Source: Bradyrhizobium sp. 195
GTDB taxonomy: Bacteria; Pseudomonadota; Alphaproteobacteria; Rhizobiales; Xanthobacteraceae
Assembly (NCBI RefSeq): GCF_023101665.1
Contig: NZ_CP082162.1
Coordinates: 186,001 to 250,000 of the forward strand
Reading direction: 5' to 3'
DNA: 64,000 nt
The position numbers and the translations under genes are program-made. Within the stretch, counting starts at the first letter, position 1. Every line of letters begins with the position of its first letter. Shown here piece by piece: positions 27,332 through 36,193 of this stretch. The notes below the pieces were generated by a model. That model did not search any database and was not told the DNA's origin. It saw nothing but the letters and a program-made list of their open reading frames with translations.

Positions 27332-28128
27332 TCAGCGCGACCAAGGCCACGCGAATGACGGTTGCGGTTTTATAGCTTGCGGCCTGGCAATTGGCGCCGG
27401 CTTCGGCGGCTGGGCAACATTGGCCGACTGCCGCGGACGTGGCAATGGTACTTCCTGCATGACCTTTGGCTTTTCTGGGATCGCGTTCGTAACTTCAGGC
27501 ATCATCTCCTTTGGCGCCGAGGCGTTGGCCGTGGCGCGGGCGAGTTGCTCCTGGTTTGCGTTGAGGCGATCGGTGAGCGTTTGACTTTCGCGTGCCATCT
27601 GGATCTGGATCCCTTTGACGTCGTCGATGACACGGTTGTTACGTGCGAGTTCTTCCCGGCCTGTCTTGAGTTGGCGCGCGACATTTTCATTGTCGTGGAC
27701 CAATTTCTCTTGCGTCACGTTAAGCTGTTCGACTGCTTGCCTCAAGCCAGCGAGATCGCGCGTCATCGACTGCAGCTGCTGCGTCAAGTCGGAAACCAGG
27801 GCGATTGCAGACGGCGCCGCGTCTTTCGGCGCCGCAGCATTCGGGGGCCCCGCGTCAGGGGTGCAGGGTCCGAAGGGGCTCTCATCGCCGGTTGAGCGGA
27901 GGACGACCACCACCACCAAGCAGCAAAGGATACAGCCAACAGAGAGCAGACGAAGGCCACGTGGAGCTGTTTCGGCGGTTGATGGTTCGTTGCGGGTGCG
28001 CGAGACGTCTCCATGGTCGGCTGGACCGAGGGACCGTCTTCCGCCTTGCGCGTCAGGTGCGAAAGCTCCTCCGCGATCTGCCGTTCCGCGACGCTGTCGT
28101 CCCGCGTGGAAGCCATTTGGTGCTCCAT
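27332..28128 (-). pseudogene. Membrane-anchored coiled-coil protein with an internal frameshift
   Basis: The N-terminal part from ATG 28128 (MEHQMASTRDDSVAER) has a charged segment and one membrane helix (AFVCSLLAVSFAAWWWWSS). It then enters an Ala/Pro linker. The rest, a long coiled coil ('DLTQQLQSMTRDLAGLRQA', 'NVARQLKTGREELARN') and a Pro-rich tail ending SFAWPWSR, is in a second frame. The switch lies around 27850-27880, next to a GGGGCCCCC run. Proteins of this layout are frequent in Bradyrhizobium (memory). Membrane anchor, periplasmic coiled coil; role unknown. Confidence 0.65.
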
Positions 28129-28324
28129 ATGAACCCTTGACGACGGTGCTGAGTTTCGTTGTTTAGCACAGTTTTAGCCCGTGCGCTCGGGCCCGGGCGC
28201 TGCGCGGCTGGATGGTGACGCGAACCCGATGGGAGGTCCTCGATGATCGCGCAGCCCGCGCGATTGAGCAGTCTCGCTTCCTCATCGCGGAGCGCAAGGA
28301 GGTTCTGGACGAGCGGGGGCTGAT

Positions 28325-28786
28325 CTACGCGCGAAGATACGAAGCTGCGCGGAAAGCCAAGGTGTTCAGAAGTGCCAAGCCGATCTCGTTGCCAACTCCT
28401 AACGGCCGCGGCTTACCCCGACGGCCTGACTTCGAATATCCACTGACAACGGATGAGATATTACTGCCAGCAATTTCGACAGCTTCATGAGCTCGCGACG
28501 CGCGCCCGCAAAGCGCCGAAGACCGGCTCAGGCCCGCTAACGGTTCGCTGAATTCCACTCTGCGCCGATAGTCATGAAGCAACTGCTCCTGTCTAAATTT
28601 CCGCTCAGCGAGATCCATCTTGGCCTTCAGTTTCCGTCTCGCCAGGTCTCTCTCTGCACCGATCTTCTGGACGTTGAAAGCTCGCGACGAGTGGCTATTG
28701 CGATGCTCGGTGCGCTCATCTCGGAGCACGCTGCGCGGGATCGTGAAAGACAGCCCCCCGGCGCGCGATTTGAGCGCGCGTGCCAA
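28325..28786 (-). CDS. Possible hypothetical protein with a charged coiled coil
   Basis: A 153-codon frame with a central charged helix, 'IGAERDLARRKLKAKMDLAE' followed by 'RKFRQEQLLHDYRRRVEF'. This looks protein-like and resembles small rhizobial coiled-coil proteins. The first 35 and last 60 residues look less convincing, so the true gene may be shorter or broken. The opposite strand has a 92-codon frame (28212-28490) which is the weaker candidate. Uncertain. Confidence 0.35.
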   Translation of the reverse strand: MARALKSRAGGLSFTIPRSVLRDERTEHRNSHSSRAFNVQKIGAERDLARRKLKAKMDLAERKFRQEQLLHDYRRRVEFSEPLAGLSRSSALCGRASRAHEAVEIAGSNISSVVSGYSKSGRRGKPRPLGVGNEIGLALLNTLAFRAASYLRA

Positions 28787-28879
28787 CTTGCAGAACCTTC
28801 GACCTGCGCTCGCGGCTCAGCCTTTGATGACAATTTCCCACGGGGGTGTAGCCCGCGCTCGGGCGGAGCTTGATTCGTC

Positions 28880-28966
28880 ATGCTGGAAGCTATTCTCATG
28901 CTGCTGGGAATTGGAGCCGTGGCCCTTCTGCTTATTGCGCTTTGGGGACTGCATAGGCACGTGTGA
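28880..28966 (+). CDS. Single-pass membrane microprotein (28 residues)
   Basis: A very short frame, MLEAILMLLGIGAVALL then LIALWGLHRHV. It is one hydrophobic helix with a short basic tail, the form of small inner-membrane proteins. There is no strong ribosome site (GGAGCTTGATTCGTC precedes), so translation is unproven. Two other microproteins of the same design occur at 47014 and 60240. Confidence 0.4.
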   Translation: MLEAILMLLGIGAVALLLIALWGLHRHV

Positions 28967-29076
28967 GCGGGCCCGGCGTGCTCGAGGAATCTAACGGTGG
29001 ACGCTAGCCGGTTCACGACTGGCGAATTGTCTCACGGTCTCAAAAGAGCGCTCGGAGGGCTCAGCAGTCCGCTCTC

Positions 29077-29313
29077 TCAGTTGCCGTAGAGACAGCAAAA
29101 TTGCTTTTCACCCGTCTTGATGAGGGAAACCACCGTTACGAGATCCGCATCTCGACCTTTGTGCACTTCGACGTAATCCGCGCCGGCGCCAGGCGTTCTG
29201 CCGATTGTCGTGGATCGGCGATCATGCATGGATCGTTTACCAGCCCGCCCAATGCTCCCGGCTGCCGATCCAATTGCGGGTAAGAGCGCCGGAGCAACGA
29301 CGAAGGGCCGCAT
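29077..29313 (-). CDS. Possible small exported protein
   Basis: A 78-codon frame. The N-terminus is mildly hydrophobic ('VAPALLPAIGSAAG') and may be a weak signal peptide. The C-terminal half, 'GAGADYVEVHKGRDADLVT' then 'VVSLIKTGEKQFCC', looks like real protein sequence. I do not recognise it. No ribosome site decides the start. Low confidence. Confidence 0.35.
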   Translation of the reverse strand: MRPFVVAPALLPAIGSAAGSIGRAGKRSMHDRRSTTIGRTPGAGADYVEVHKGRDADLVTVVSLIKTGEKQFCCLYGN

Positions 29314-29444
29314 GAGCGCCTAAAAGCTTATAGGACGTCTCCTGCGGCCAGCGCCGGCACGTTCCGCACGATCGGCGCGGCACTGCGAGTGCTCGTACAG
29401 AGGCTGGTCAGCGTGAAGGGCAGGGGCCCGCCAATCAGGTGATT

Positions 29445-29603
29445 TTAATAATTGGGAGGCTTGTCTGCCCGGTTGAGCAGTCCCAAACGCCGTTCAAGCT
29501 CTTCCTTCTTGGCCACCAGTCTCGCGGCAAGAATGTCATTGACCACCGCATGGAGTCGCCAAAGTTCTTCGAGAGACATGCTCTCAAACGGCTGTCGTTC
29601 CAT
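29445..29603 (-). CDS. Truncated H-NS-like N-terminal (oligomerisation) domain
   Basis: A 52-residue protein beginning MERQPFESMSLEELWRLH and continuing 'NDILAARLVAKKEELERR'. This is the helical N-terminal dimerisation region of rhizobial H-NS/MvaT-like proteins. The family's C-terminal DNA-binding segment is absent: the frame stops after 'NRADKPPNY'. A GGGGGGATT precedes ATG 29603. It may be a gene remnant, or a short H-NS-like dominant-negative partner; only expression data could tell. Confidence 0.55.
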   Translation of the reverse strand: MERQPFESMSLEELWRLHAVVNDILAARLVAKKEELERRLGLLNRADKPPNY

Positions 29604-30138
29604 GAATCCCCCCGACTCACAAATTGCCCATAGCTTGGGCTCACGAGGGGCCGATGGCAACTTCGGGGGTGGTTACGCGCAGAGTTACCTACACCTACGG
29701 CGCCGACCTAGTTTCTTGGAAGCTGAACGACTCGACCTTGACCGCGAGCGGAGGGGCCCGGTTAGGCAATTTCTCTACCACTGCTTCCCATAGAGAAATC
29801 CCGTGATTGCCTACCCCTCCGCGCCTGCCGGCACACCCGCAGATTAAATTTACGATCCTCTATCATTTGAGACTCTGCACGAGAATTTCGGGCCGAACGA
29901 TATCAACCGGCGCGCCGCGTTGAGTTTGGTGCGTCGGGCGGTCTCGGTGCGTCTCGGTCCAGCCCCGGAGATGCCCGGGGCCGTTCGCTGGGCAGCAGGT
30001 CGGACTCAAGGCACAACCCTACAACCGGTAAATCGCTTTAAAGTTGTTATCGGAACAAAAAGAGGCCGCGGCGGGAAGTCGATGTGCACTTCTGCACTGA
30101 CGTGCCGTGTAATTTGGTAGATGTTCCCGCTCAGCCCC
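29604..30138. other. Region without a supported gene
   Basis: About 535 bases. A plus-strand frame at 29654-29806 (MATSGVVTRRVTYTYG) has some protein-like sequence but no ribosome site. The remaining frames look random. No repeats shared with the rest of the window were noticed here. Confidence 0.3.
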
Positions 30139-30321
30139 ATGAAAGACATGCAAGCCCACCTTGAGACCCTTCGTTCGCAGATTAAAGAATGCGAAAAGCT
30201 GAGAGATGCTGCGAAGGGTGAGCTAAAGCGAGCGACCTTTGACAGGATCGTCGCTCACTACAAGGTGTTAGCCTCCGAGCTGGAGGCCGCGATCGCGCGG
30301 ATGAAGGCCGGCCAGGAGTAA
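30139..30321 (+). CDS. Small helical protein of the MKxMQAxLExLR family (copy 1)
   Basis: A 60-residue helical protein, MKDMQAHLETLRSQIKEC and so on, rich in Lys, Glu and Leu. It is a clear paralogue of the gene at 57090: both share MK-x-MQA-x-LE-x-LR, EC near residue 18, AHYKVLASELE versus DHLSVLAAEVE, and a C-terminal A-I. The ATG at 30139 is preferred to an upstream ATG at 30121 because it aligns with the paralogue. Both copies lie next to a member of the dispersed repeat described in this window. Function unknown. Confidence 0.65.
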   Translation: MKDMQAHLETLRSQIKECEKLRDAAKGELKRATFDRIVAHYKVLASELEAAIARMKAGQE

Positions 30322-30357
30322 GGGCCGCCCGAGTAGGCAGCTTTCCGTGATGTTGTC

Positions 30358-30630
30358 CAGCAAGGAACGACTCTTCAGCGGCGAGGATTAAGACTTCGGT
30401 CTGTGGCGCGATACCTGTTTCCGAGTTCAGGGTTTGCGACATCCACCCGGGACGGCCCATCGTTCGAACGCGCGTTTGACGATGGGTCGCTCTCGCATTC
30501 GCCGCAGCCTCTTCCCTAGGAACGACCGGCAAGCGACTGGATTGGTGCTGTGCTCCGGCTCCATGCCCCCCTGCGGTTCGGAGTAAATTCCAACGGCCCC
30601 AGCCGCCGCCAGTAGCTGGGGCCGTTTCTT
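30358..30630 (+). repeat. Dispersed repeat, copy A (full length)
   Basis: Repeat of about 270 bases. Shared blocks in order are: GGAACGACTCTTCAGC with GGTCTGTGGCGCGA; a central block around CGACATCCACCCGGGACGG; a hairpin CCCATCGT (30456-30463)/ACGATGGG (30479-30486); a CTAGGAACGACCGGCAAGC block; and a terminal hairpin GGCCCCAGC/GCTGGGGCC followed by GTTTCTT. Copies or parts occur at 42679, 47590, 56931 and 57305. It lies between two small genes. The last hairpin could act as a transcription terminator. Confidence 0.8.
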
Positions 30631-30693
30631 GCCTAGGAACAATGAGGGCGCCGGAGAATCGTATGGGCAGCTTTCCCGCACTCGGGAAATGCC

Positions 30694-31119
30694 ATGCGAT
30701 ATTTAGTGTACGCGGTGGATTTATCCGGCGTGGCTCGCGCAGCTTACGAGCTTAATTGCCCTTCCGACAAAGACGCCGAGGTTAGAGCCAAAACATTCTT
30801 AGAGGCCCATCCCACCGTCGAGGTTTGGGAGGGTCCGCGCAGAGTAGCGCGGTTAATACGCGAGAGCGGGACGCTGAACATTAAAAATGAGGGCGGTTTT
30901 GCCGCTAAAAGGCCGCCAGTTCACGCTGGGGCCATGTTAGCATTTTGCGTGCCCCGCCGATCGTGCGGAACGTCGCGGCAACGGCCGCAGGGATTGTCTT
31001 CGGGCAGCGCCTGCGGCCGTTTGTTTTTGTTTCGCGTAAGGCATGATGAAAAGTGGAGGCCGCCGGTAGACCCGAGCCTTAATTTTCTTGGACCCCCTTT
31101 ACCGGCGCTGGTTTCCTAG
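30694..31119 (+). CDS. Small hypothetical protein, family with an AYELNC-type core
   Basis: The first 60 residues, MRYLVYAVDLSGVARAAYEL then 'NCPSDKDAEVRAKTFLEAH' and 'VEVWEGPRRVARL', form a compact alpha/beta unit. This resembles short rhizobial proteins of unknown function. The frame stays open to 31119, but residues beyond about 65 lack family character and cross a strong hairpin at 30981-31020, so the functional end may be earlier. A terminal hairpin of repeat copy A lies 60 bases upstream of the start. Confidence 0.6.
   Translation: MRYLVYAVDLSGVARAAYELNCPSDKDAEVRAKTFLEAHPTVEVWEGPRRVARLIRESGTLNIKNEGGFAAKRPPVHAGAMLAFCVPRRSCGTSRQRPQGLSSGSACGRLFLFRVRHDEKWRPPVDPSLNFLGPPLPALVS
30981..31031 (+). 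terminator. Rho-independent-type terminator
   Basis: A perfect 11-bp stem, ACGGCCGCAGG (30981-30991) with CCTGCGGCCGT (31010-31020), is followed by TTGTTTTTGTTT. It is oriented to end plus-strand transcription of the small gene at 30694. Its loop is 18 bases. Confidence 0.65.
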
Positions 31120-31221
31120 CTCCCAAAGCTTTTTCTGATGGGCTGATTTAGTGGCTGCCAGCCGCAGCCGCACTAATAGGTATTACCAATCAACTCGGGG
31201 GCCCCATCACGGGCGACGTCC

Positions 31222-31611
31222 ATGACGTTAGATCAGGTTCGTTCAGCGATGCCATCAGGCAAGGAAGAGTGCGACCTCTACTGTAACCACAATGCTGACG
31301 TGTGGAGGACTGTACGTTGCGGTTCTGCAGGCCGGGTCGCTCATTACATTGCGAAGGCGACGCTAGCATTCGGCCATTGTGCAATCAGCCATAACGACTT
31401 GGCAGCCGCATCGTTCTGTGGCCGTCGCACAGTCGGCAAAGCTGTTCGAGAGCTTATCGAGAAAGGCTTTATTTCATACGAGGGGCGCACCGCGACCGGC
31501 GAGCCCATCTACAAGGCGATCTGGGAGCGTGCCGAGGCATGCGCAGCGCGATACGATTTCGTGGCTCCCGAGGGTTCTCTGGAGCAAACGAATGCCCAAG
31601 AAGCAGCGTGA
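31222..31611 (+). CDS. Winged-helix DNA-binding protein
   Basis: A 129-residue protein. Residues about 50-85 form a helix-turn-helix, 'HCAISHNDLAAASFCGRRTV', followed by 'KAVRELIEKGFISYEG', a wing-like strand pair. The N-terminus 'MTLDQVRSAMPSGKEEC' has no signal. Such proteins are common in mobile elements as replication or transfer regulators. It overlaps the next reading frame (start 31592), suggesting translational coupling. Partner and operator unknown. Confidence 0.6.
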   Translation: MTLDQVRSAMPSGKEECDLYCNHNADVWRTVRCGSAGRVAHYIAKATLAFGHCAISHNDLAAASFCGRRTVGKAVRELIEKGFISYEGRTATGEPIYKAIWERAEACAARYDFVAPEGSLEQTNAQEAA

Positions 31612-32405
31612 TTTCGCGCCAACCTACTGGGTGCGCTCCAATCTTCGCGACGACATAAACGGAGATTCGAGGGTCACTCATACAGCGGCTCGCTTCTTCG
31701 AAAATTGCTTGCCTCCTACAGCTGGAAGAACGGCTATGCGGAGTGTGCCGACACATTTATAGATCGTGACATCCCGATTTCCCCGGCCTCAATCAAGCGC
31801 GCTCGCAAACTGCTGTGCTCGCTTGAACGAATTTGGATTATACGGCGGGGTGTAGTCAACCTGCCGACACGCTATGGCATCGCGCTCTATTACCGAGGTT
31901 CAGATCGCTTCCGTGAACTCAGCGGCGGCGAGCACGCAGTGGACTTTCGCACCAGCCCGGTCACCATGCCGAACGACTATCACTTGGCCGGCCTGCTAGC
32001 GGGGCCGCCCCAAGGGGGCAAAGACGACCTTCCCAAGGTATCAAAAGTGCGCTCCCAAGGTGTCATGGTGACCCCCAAACCCATCCTCTTACAGAGGATA
32101 ATATAGGCGCCCCTAAAGGAGCGCGCCCTGTTGAGGGCGCGCAGGGTGGCGCCAAGAAAGAGGAAAGTGCGGCGCGGTGGCATGCCTCTGAGGGAGGTCG
32201 GTTTGCGAAGTGGCGCATCGTCCACGCTGAATATGTCGGCAAGAAGGGAGCGGACGACGAGGAGAAGGACGTCTTGCTGGTCCACCTTCGGAGCGCACGT
32301 GGTGCCAAGTTTACACTGCGCTGCCATAGCGACGAATACGCAAGCCTCGACGATGCCTTAGGCGTGGTTGGCGAGCCTGAGAGGTTGGCCAACCAAGAGG
32401 TGATG
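31592..32405 (+). pseudogene. HTH-type mobile-element protein with two frameshifts
   Basis: Three consecutive frames fit one protein. The first is MPKKQRDFAPTYWVRSNL to 'THTAARFFEN' (from 31592). The second is 'LLASYSWKNGYAECADTF' with 'ISPASIKRARKLLCSLE', a probable HTH recognition region (to 32106). The third is 'HPLTEDNIGAPKGARPVEG' to 'CHSDEYASLDDALG'. The shifts lie near 31698 (after AAAA) and near 32070-32090 (CCCCC and AAACCC runs), each a one-base loss. Intact, it would have about 270 residues. Function unknown; a replication or partition regulator of an integrative element is a guess. Confidence 0.55.
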
Positions 32406-32702
32406 ATGTCAACCGGAAATGCCGCAAAGACGTTCCGCAGATCTGCACCACTCCCATGGTGCGAGGTGACAATCCTATCTGGGGAGTCTGATGAAGACGG
32501 TAGCGCGCGTGTTCAGGTAGCGTTCCACGACAAACATGGAGGCGAGTTGACAATAAATCTGTCAGCAGAAACGGCAGCCGCGCTTGCGGCCGAATGCGGC
32601 GGCGAGGACCAGTCAGTTGGTTCTCGCGTCCGGTACCGGATCATGCCGGACGATTCATATGAATGGAGGCTTGTCGTCGCGGCCAACCGGACGGCCGCCT
32701 GA
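32403..32702 (+). CDS. Small hypothetical protein
   Basis: A 99-residue protein, MMSTGNAAKTFRRSAPLP, then 'RVQVAFHDKHGGELTINL' and 'ETAAALAAECGG'. It looks like a small alpha/beta protein. AAGAGGTG precedes the ATGATG start. It follows directly on the frameshifted HTH gene and may have been its operon partner. I do not recognise the family. Confidence 0.6.
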   Translation: MMSTGNAAKTFRRSAPLPWCEVTILSGESDEDGSARVQVAFHDKHGGELTINLSAETAAALAAECGGEDQSVGSRVRYRIMPDDSYEWRLVVAANRTAA

Positions 32703-32842
32703 CCGGGTAGGGGGCCATTTCAATCCCTCCCGCGGTCGGCCCTGGTTACCCGGCCCAAAGTTGCGGACGCGACGCCGCAGATTTCGGGATTATTTTTCAG
32801 GCCGCGCAGTCGGCCACATTCAGCACATCACGTGAGGACTCA

Positions 32843-33586
32843 ATGAACAAACATACTCCGATCGAATCCCGGCTTGCCCGCGCCGGCCGTCATGCCGACC
32901 TTCGCCTCCTCCAAGATTACGCTGCGCCTCACGCGCCCTCGGCCTGGATGCCGGCGAACGACAACGAGGTTGGCAGTACTCAGGTTGACCGGGTCGCTGA
33001 GATCCGGCCGAGTCCACGCGAGCAGATCAGGATTGCTGTGAACGCTGCCATCAAGGCGCGAGGCTGCTACGGTCCAATATCGCCAGCAGAACTTGATGCT
33101 GCGGCCCGACGCAATATTAAGGTCGAGGGTGGGCGGATCACCCAATGGCGCGGCAGCGATGGCAAGTGGCGTGACGCCACTGAACTGCACAGACAGGCGA
33201 AGGGCGCTCGCCGCAAGACCGATGAGGAGCGGGAGGCGGACAACCAGCGGCACCTTTCCATTCGCGCCAGCGGTGGGTTTCCGGCGGCGCCGGCGTATTG
33301 TGAACGGGGCAGTCAGGGCGAGGACTATCGGCGGATACGCGCGGCCAGTTGGGCGCAGACCTTATGTGCCTGCAACGATAGTCGCCGGGTCGAGATAGAC
33401 CGCGCCGGCCTTGGCGGTCGACATGCCTTCGCCGCGGCTCGGAGCAATGCTGGCTTAGCGCCCGCCGAACGGTGCCCAGGGGGATTGCCAAGGGCGCCGA
33501 GTTCATGGGCTATCGTCAGCACCGCAGCGTCACCGCGACGCCCGGGAGCTTCGTTGGCCCTGCTAGCGGCCCCGAGGATGCCCTGA
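32843..33586 (+). CDS. Hypothetical protein of a degraded mobile element; C-terminal half doubtful
   Basis: The first 145 residues are convincing: MNKHTPIESRLARAGRHADL, then 'RPSPREQIRIAVNAAIKARG' and 'RRKTDEEREADNQRHL'. They are charged and helical, without a signal peptide. After about residue 150 the translation turns Ala/Arg-rich and loses protein character, so a frameshift near 33270-33300 is likely. GAGGACTCA precedes the ATG. It may be a phage- or ICE-derived DNA-binding protein; this is inference from its neighbours. Confidence 0.5.
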   Translation: MNKHTPIESRLARAGRHADLRLLQDYAAPHAPSAWMPANDNEVGSTQVDRVAEIRPSPREQIRIAVNAAIKARGCYGPISPAELDAAARRNIKVEGGRITQWRGSDGKWRDATELHRQAKGARRKTDEEREADNQRHLSIRASGGFPAAPAYCERGSQGEDYRRIRAASWAQTLCACNDSRRVEIDRAGLGGRHAFAAARSNAGLAPAERCPGGLPRAPSSWAIVSTAASPRRPGASLALLAAPRMP

Positions 33587-33612
33587 TCGCCGCCCTAGAC
33601 GCGCGCATGTGA
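33478..33612 (+). pseudogene. Fragment of a coding frame ending before the 33609 gene
   Basis: In a frame different from its surroundings, codons spell 'GIAKGAEFMGYRQHRSVT' and 'PEDALIAALDARM' and stop at 33612. The stop overlaps the GTG of the next gene (ATGTGA), a typical coupled arrangement. This is probably the true C-terminus of the gene that starts at 32843, displaced by frameshift. Confidence 0.4.
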
Positions 33613-33791
33613 AGGCTGGACTTGGGGAGCACTTCGCGGTGCTGGAGGCGAGCTTGGACGGCCTGTCCGCACGCCAGATAGCCGACACAAAAGGCTGGGG
33701 CTTAGGCAAGTCCGGGGAGCGCAAGGCCGTGGCGGCGCAGGATAGGGCCTTGGAGGCGCTGGCTGCGATGGAGAAAAAGCCCGTGGCCTAA
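33609..33791 (+). CDS. Small hypothetical protein
   Basis: A 60-residue protein with a GTG start coupled to the preceding stop. The sequence 'GEHFAVLEASLDGLSARQIA', then 'KAVAAQDRALEALAAMEKK', has an HTH-like 'SARQIADTKGWG' turn and an amphipathic C-terminal helix. It looks like a small mobile-element protein. No recognised family. Confidence 0.5.
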   Translation: MKAGLGEHFAVLEASLDGLSARQIADTKGWGLGKSGERKAVAAQDRALEALAAMEKKPVA

Positions 33792-33875
33792 CAATGAAAC
33801 CATGGTCTAGCCCCATTTGAGACCGGAATCGCCGATCATATCTGCCGCGCGCTAGAGCGGGGGAGACTGCGACAC

Positions 33876-34106
33876 GTGGCGAACGAGCGGCGACGCAATG
33901 TCTATGCTGCACAGATTCTAGTCGACGGCAGTCCTGTGCGGTGCAAGGTCCGCCACCTCACGGAATCCTCTGCGATCGTCCAAATCGATAACGCGCCTTT
34001 CCTGCCCGAGGCTTTCGGCCTGCGCGTTCCAAGTGCTGGCTTGGATATTGATTGCTCGGTTGTATGGCGTGATGAGCGTCGTCTCGCTGTGAAGTTTCTG
34101 AACTGA
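33876..34106 (+). CDS. Stand-alone PilZ-like domain protein
   Basis: A 76-residue protein with an opening RRRNVYAAQILVDG, a 'CKVRHLTESSAIVQI' core and 'CSVVWRDERRLAVKFLN' end. These match the small stand-alone PilZ-like proteins of rhizobia. The canonical c-di-GMP-binding RxxxR and [D/N]xSxxG motifs are degenerate, so ligand binding is doubtful. A GTG start follows GCGGGGGAGA. A terminator lies 140 bases downstream. Confidence 0.6.
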   Translation: MANERRRNVYAAQILVDGSPVRCKVRHLTESSAIVQIDNAPFLPEAFGLRVPSAGLDIDCSVVWRDERRLAVKFLN

Positions 34107-34244
34107 CCGCCAATATTTTTGTACACGCGCGTCCCTACCCTGAACCCGGACCGTATTCCAATTGTAGGGATGCTGATCCCGACGTGACGTGCACCACTAG
34201 CGCCGGTTCGATCCCGTCGCACACTTTCCGGCTTTGAGCCGTGG

Positions 34245-34268
34245 AAGCCGCTAAGCGGCTTTTTATTT
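34245..34268 (+). terminator. Rho-independent terminator
   Basis: The stem AAGCCGC (34245-34251) and GCGGCTT (34255-34261) has a three-base loop and runs into TTTTATTT. It would end plus-strand transcription from the PilZ-like gene. Confidence 0.6.
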
Positions 34269-34278
34269 CGCCCATCAA

Positions 34279-34445
34279 TTGCAATTCTTAATAATGGAGA
34301 ATGGCCGCGTGGCCAGCTTGAACAACGCGCTCGACAGCATCGAGCGCCATCTCGACTTCCCGCGAAGTCGGAGAATCGGCATTGCCCGACGCATGCAAGA
34401 ATCCGGCATCCTGCCGATCGGTGCACCAGGCGTCGCGCCGGACAG
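34279..34445 (+). pseudogene. Gene fragment cut by the IS21-family element
   Basis: The frame MQFLIMENGRVASLNNA, then 'DFPRSRRIGIARRMQESG' and 'GAPGVAPD', looks like the N-terminus of a small mobile-element or phage-type protein. Homologous sense ends at about 34440, where IstA codons begin. The insertion, or a deletion next to it, removed the rest of the gene. The function of the original protein is unknown. Confidence 0.5.
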
Positions 34446-34493
34446 ACGATCTTCGTCGGTAAAGGGCGTCTTTACAATCGCCGGTTCCTGCAG

Positions 34494-35330
34494 ATGTGCA
34501 GCCACTATCTAGTCGATCCAGTCGCCTGCACGCCAGCGTCTGGCTGGGAGAAGGGGCAGGTCGAGAACCAGGTCGGGCTGGTCAGGGAACGCTTCTTCAC
34601 GCCGCGGCTGCGGTTCAAAAACCTCGACGAGTTAAACGCCTGGCTACTCGACAAATGCATCGCCTACGCCAAGGCTCATCGCCATCCGGAGCTGGCCGAT
34701 CAGACGATCTGGGACGTGTTCGAAGCCGAACGCCCCAAACTCGTTCCCTATGCCGGCCGGTTCGACGGCTTCCATGCGGTGACGGCATCGGTCTCGAAGA
34801 CCTGCCTGGTGCGCTTCGACAACAACAAATACTCGGTAGCAGCCAGCGCAGTCGGACGACCGGTCGAGGTTCAAGCCTATGCCGATCGCATCGTGATCCG
34901 TCAGGATGGACGCATCGTTGCCGAGCACCCGCGATCCTTTGGCCGCGGCGATACCGTCTACGACCCTTGGCATTTTGTGCCGGTGCTCGCCCGCAAACCC
35001 GGCGCCTTGCGCAACGGTGCTCCCTTCAAGGACTGGGTGCTGCCGGCCGCGATCGAGCGGATCCGGCGCAAGCTTGCCAGCACCGACGATGGCAATCGGC
35101 AGATGGTCGACATCCTCAACGCGGTGCTGACTGACGGTCTGCCCGCGGTGGAAGCGGCCTGTGCCGAAGCGCTCGATCATGGCGTCCATTCCGCCGATGT
35201 CGTGCTCAACATCCTGGCTCGTCAACGCGAACCCACCCCACCGGCCAACATCATGACGCCGGCCGCACTGACGCTCCGCCATGCGATCGCCGATTGTGCC
35301 CGCTACGACAACCTCCGGAGTACCATCTGA
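34494..35330 (+). CDS. istA: IS21 transposase IstA, C-terminal fragment
   Basis: 278 residues of an IS21-type DDE transposase, with readable codons from about 34446. '[19 protein letters not shown]' carries the last catalytic-domain acidic motif (E in GxVENxV). '[17 protein letters not shown]' is the typical C-terminal segment, with '[13 protein letters not shown]' near the end. The HTH and first two catalytic Asp residues are missing, so the protein is not functional. Its stop overlaps the istB start (TGATG), as in intact IS21 elements. Confidence 0.9.
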   Translation: MCSHYLVDPVACTPASGWEKGQVENQVGLVRERFFTPRLRFKNLDELNAWLLDKCIAYAKAHRHPELADQTIWDVFEAERPKLVPYAGRFDGFHAVTASVSKTCLVRFDNNKYSVAASAVGRPVEVQAYADRIVIRQDGRIVAEHPRSFGRGDTVYDPWHFVPVLARKPGALRNGAPFKDWVLPAAIERIRRKLASTDDGNRQMVDILNAVLTDGLPAVEAACAEALDHGVHSADVVLNILARQREPTPPANIMTPAALTLRHAIADCARYDNLRSTI

Positions 35331-36193
35331 TGGAACGAACCCAAATCTTCGACCTCATGGGCGAGCTCAAGCTCTACGGCATGAAGGCTGCCTTCGACGA
35401 GATCATGGCAACTGCCGTCAAGCGCCAGCACGAACCCCAGCGCATTGTCGGCGACTTGCTCAACGCCGAGATCAACGAGAAGCAAGCCAGGTCGATCAAA
35501 TACCAGCTCACCATTGCCAAGCTGCCGTTGGCCAAGGACATCGCCGACTTCCAGTTCGACGGCACGCCGATCAATCAGACTCTCGTCAATGATCTCGCTG
35601 GCGGCGGCTTCATCGCCCAACAGCGCAACGTCGTGCTGGTTGGCGGCACCGGCACAGGCAAAACCTACCTGGCCATTGCCATCGCCAGAAGCTGCATCCG
35701 ATCCGGAGCTCGCGGCCGCTTCTTCAACGTCGTCGACCTCGTCAATCGCCTCGAGACCGAGACCCGCAATGGACGGCAAGGTCGGCTCGCCGAGCATCTG
35801 ACCCGCATGGACTTCATCGTGCTGGATGAACTCGGCTATTTGCCCTTCGCCCAATCCGGTGGCCAGCTTCTCTTCCACCTCGTCAGCCGGCTCTATGAGC
35901 GCGCCTCCGTCATTGTGACCACCAATCTCGCATTCGGCGAATGGCCGACCGTGTTCGGCGACGCCAAGATGACCACCGCGCTGCTCGACCGGTTGACCCA
36001 TCACTGCGACATCGTCGAGACCGGCAACGATAGCTGGCGGTTCAAAAGCCGAGACGACGATCACGCCACCCGCGCTCGTCTCGCCTCCGCTATCCCGGCC
36101 AGCTCCGACGAGACGAGCGCTACCAGCAAACCCCGCCGCGCAAAGGGGTCAAAATTGGACGCCGATGAGGGGTCAACTTTGCAGGCCGATTGA
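35330..36193 (+). CDS. istB: IS21 helper ATPase IstB
   Basis: A 287-residue AAA+ ATPase that assists IstA. Walker A '[17 protein letters not shown]' (about residue 105), Walker B '[12 protein letters not shown]' and '[18 protein letters not shown]' are intact. ATG 35330 overlaps the IstA stop. The last 25 residues run into the right end of the element, including the GGGGTC repeats. It is probably functional as protein, but stranded without a complete IstA. Confidence 0.93.
   Translation: MERTQIFDLMGELKLYGMKAAFDEIMATAVKRQHEPQRIVGDLLNAEINEKQARSIKYQLTIAKLPLAKDIADFQFDGTPINQTLVNDLAGGGFIAQQRNVVLVGGTGTGKTYLAIAIARSCIRSGARGRFFNVVDLVNRLETETRNGRQGRLAEHLTRMDFIVLDELGYLPFAQSGGQLLFHLVSRLYERASVIVTTNLAFGEWPTVFGDAKMTTALLDRLTHHCDIVETGNDSWRFKSRDDDHATRARLASAIPASSDETSATSKPRRAKGSKLDADEGSTLQAD

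Noticed and set aside
30427..30681. Open frames through the dispersed repeat sharing the peptide RAFERWAVPGG in copies A, C and D
   Set aside because: The peptide follows from DNA conservation of the hairpin block. Frames differ in starts and ends, and lie antisense or off-phase among copies, so conserved coding is not supported.
34200..34225. GCCGGTTCGATCCCGTC resembles a tRNA T-arm and could be a tRNA end or attachment site
   Set aside because: The flanking sequence cannot be folded into a D-arm, anticodon arm and acceptor stem, one T-stem pair mismatches, and there is no CCA end. Too weak to call.
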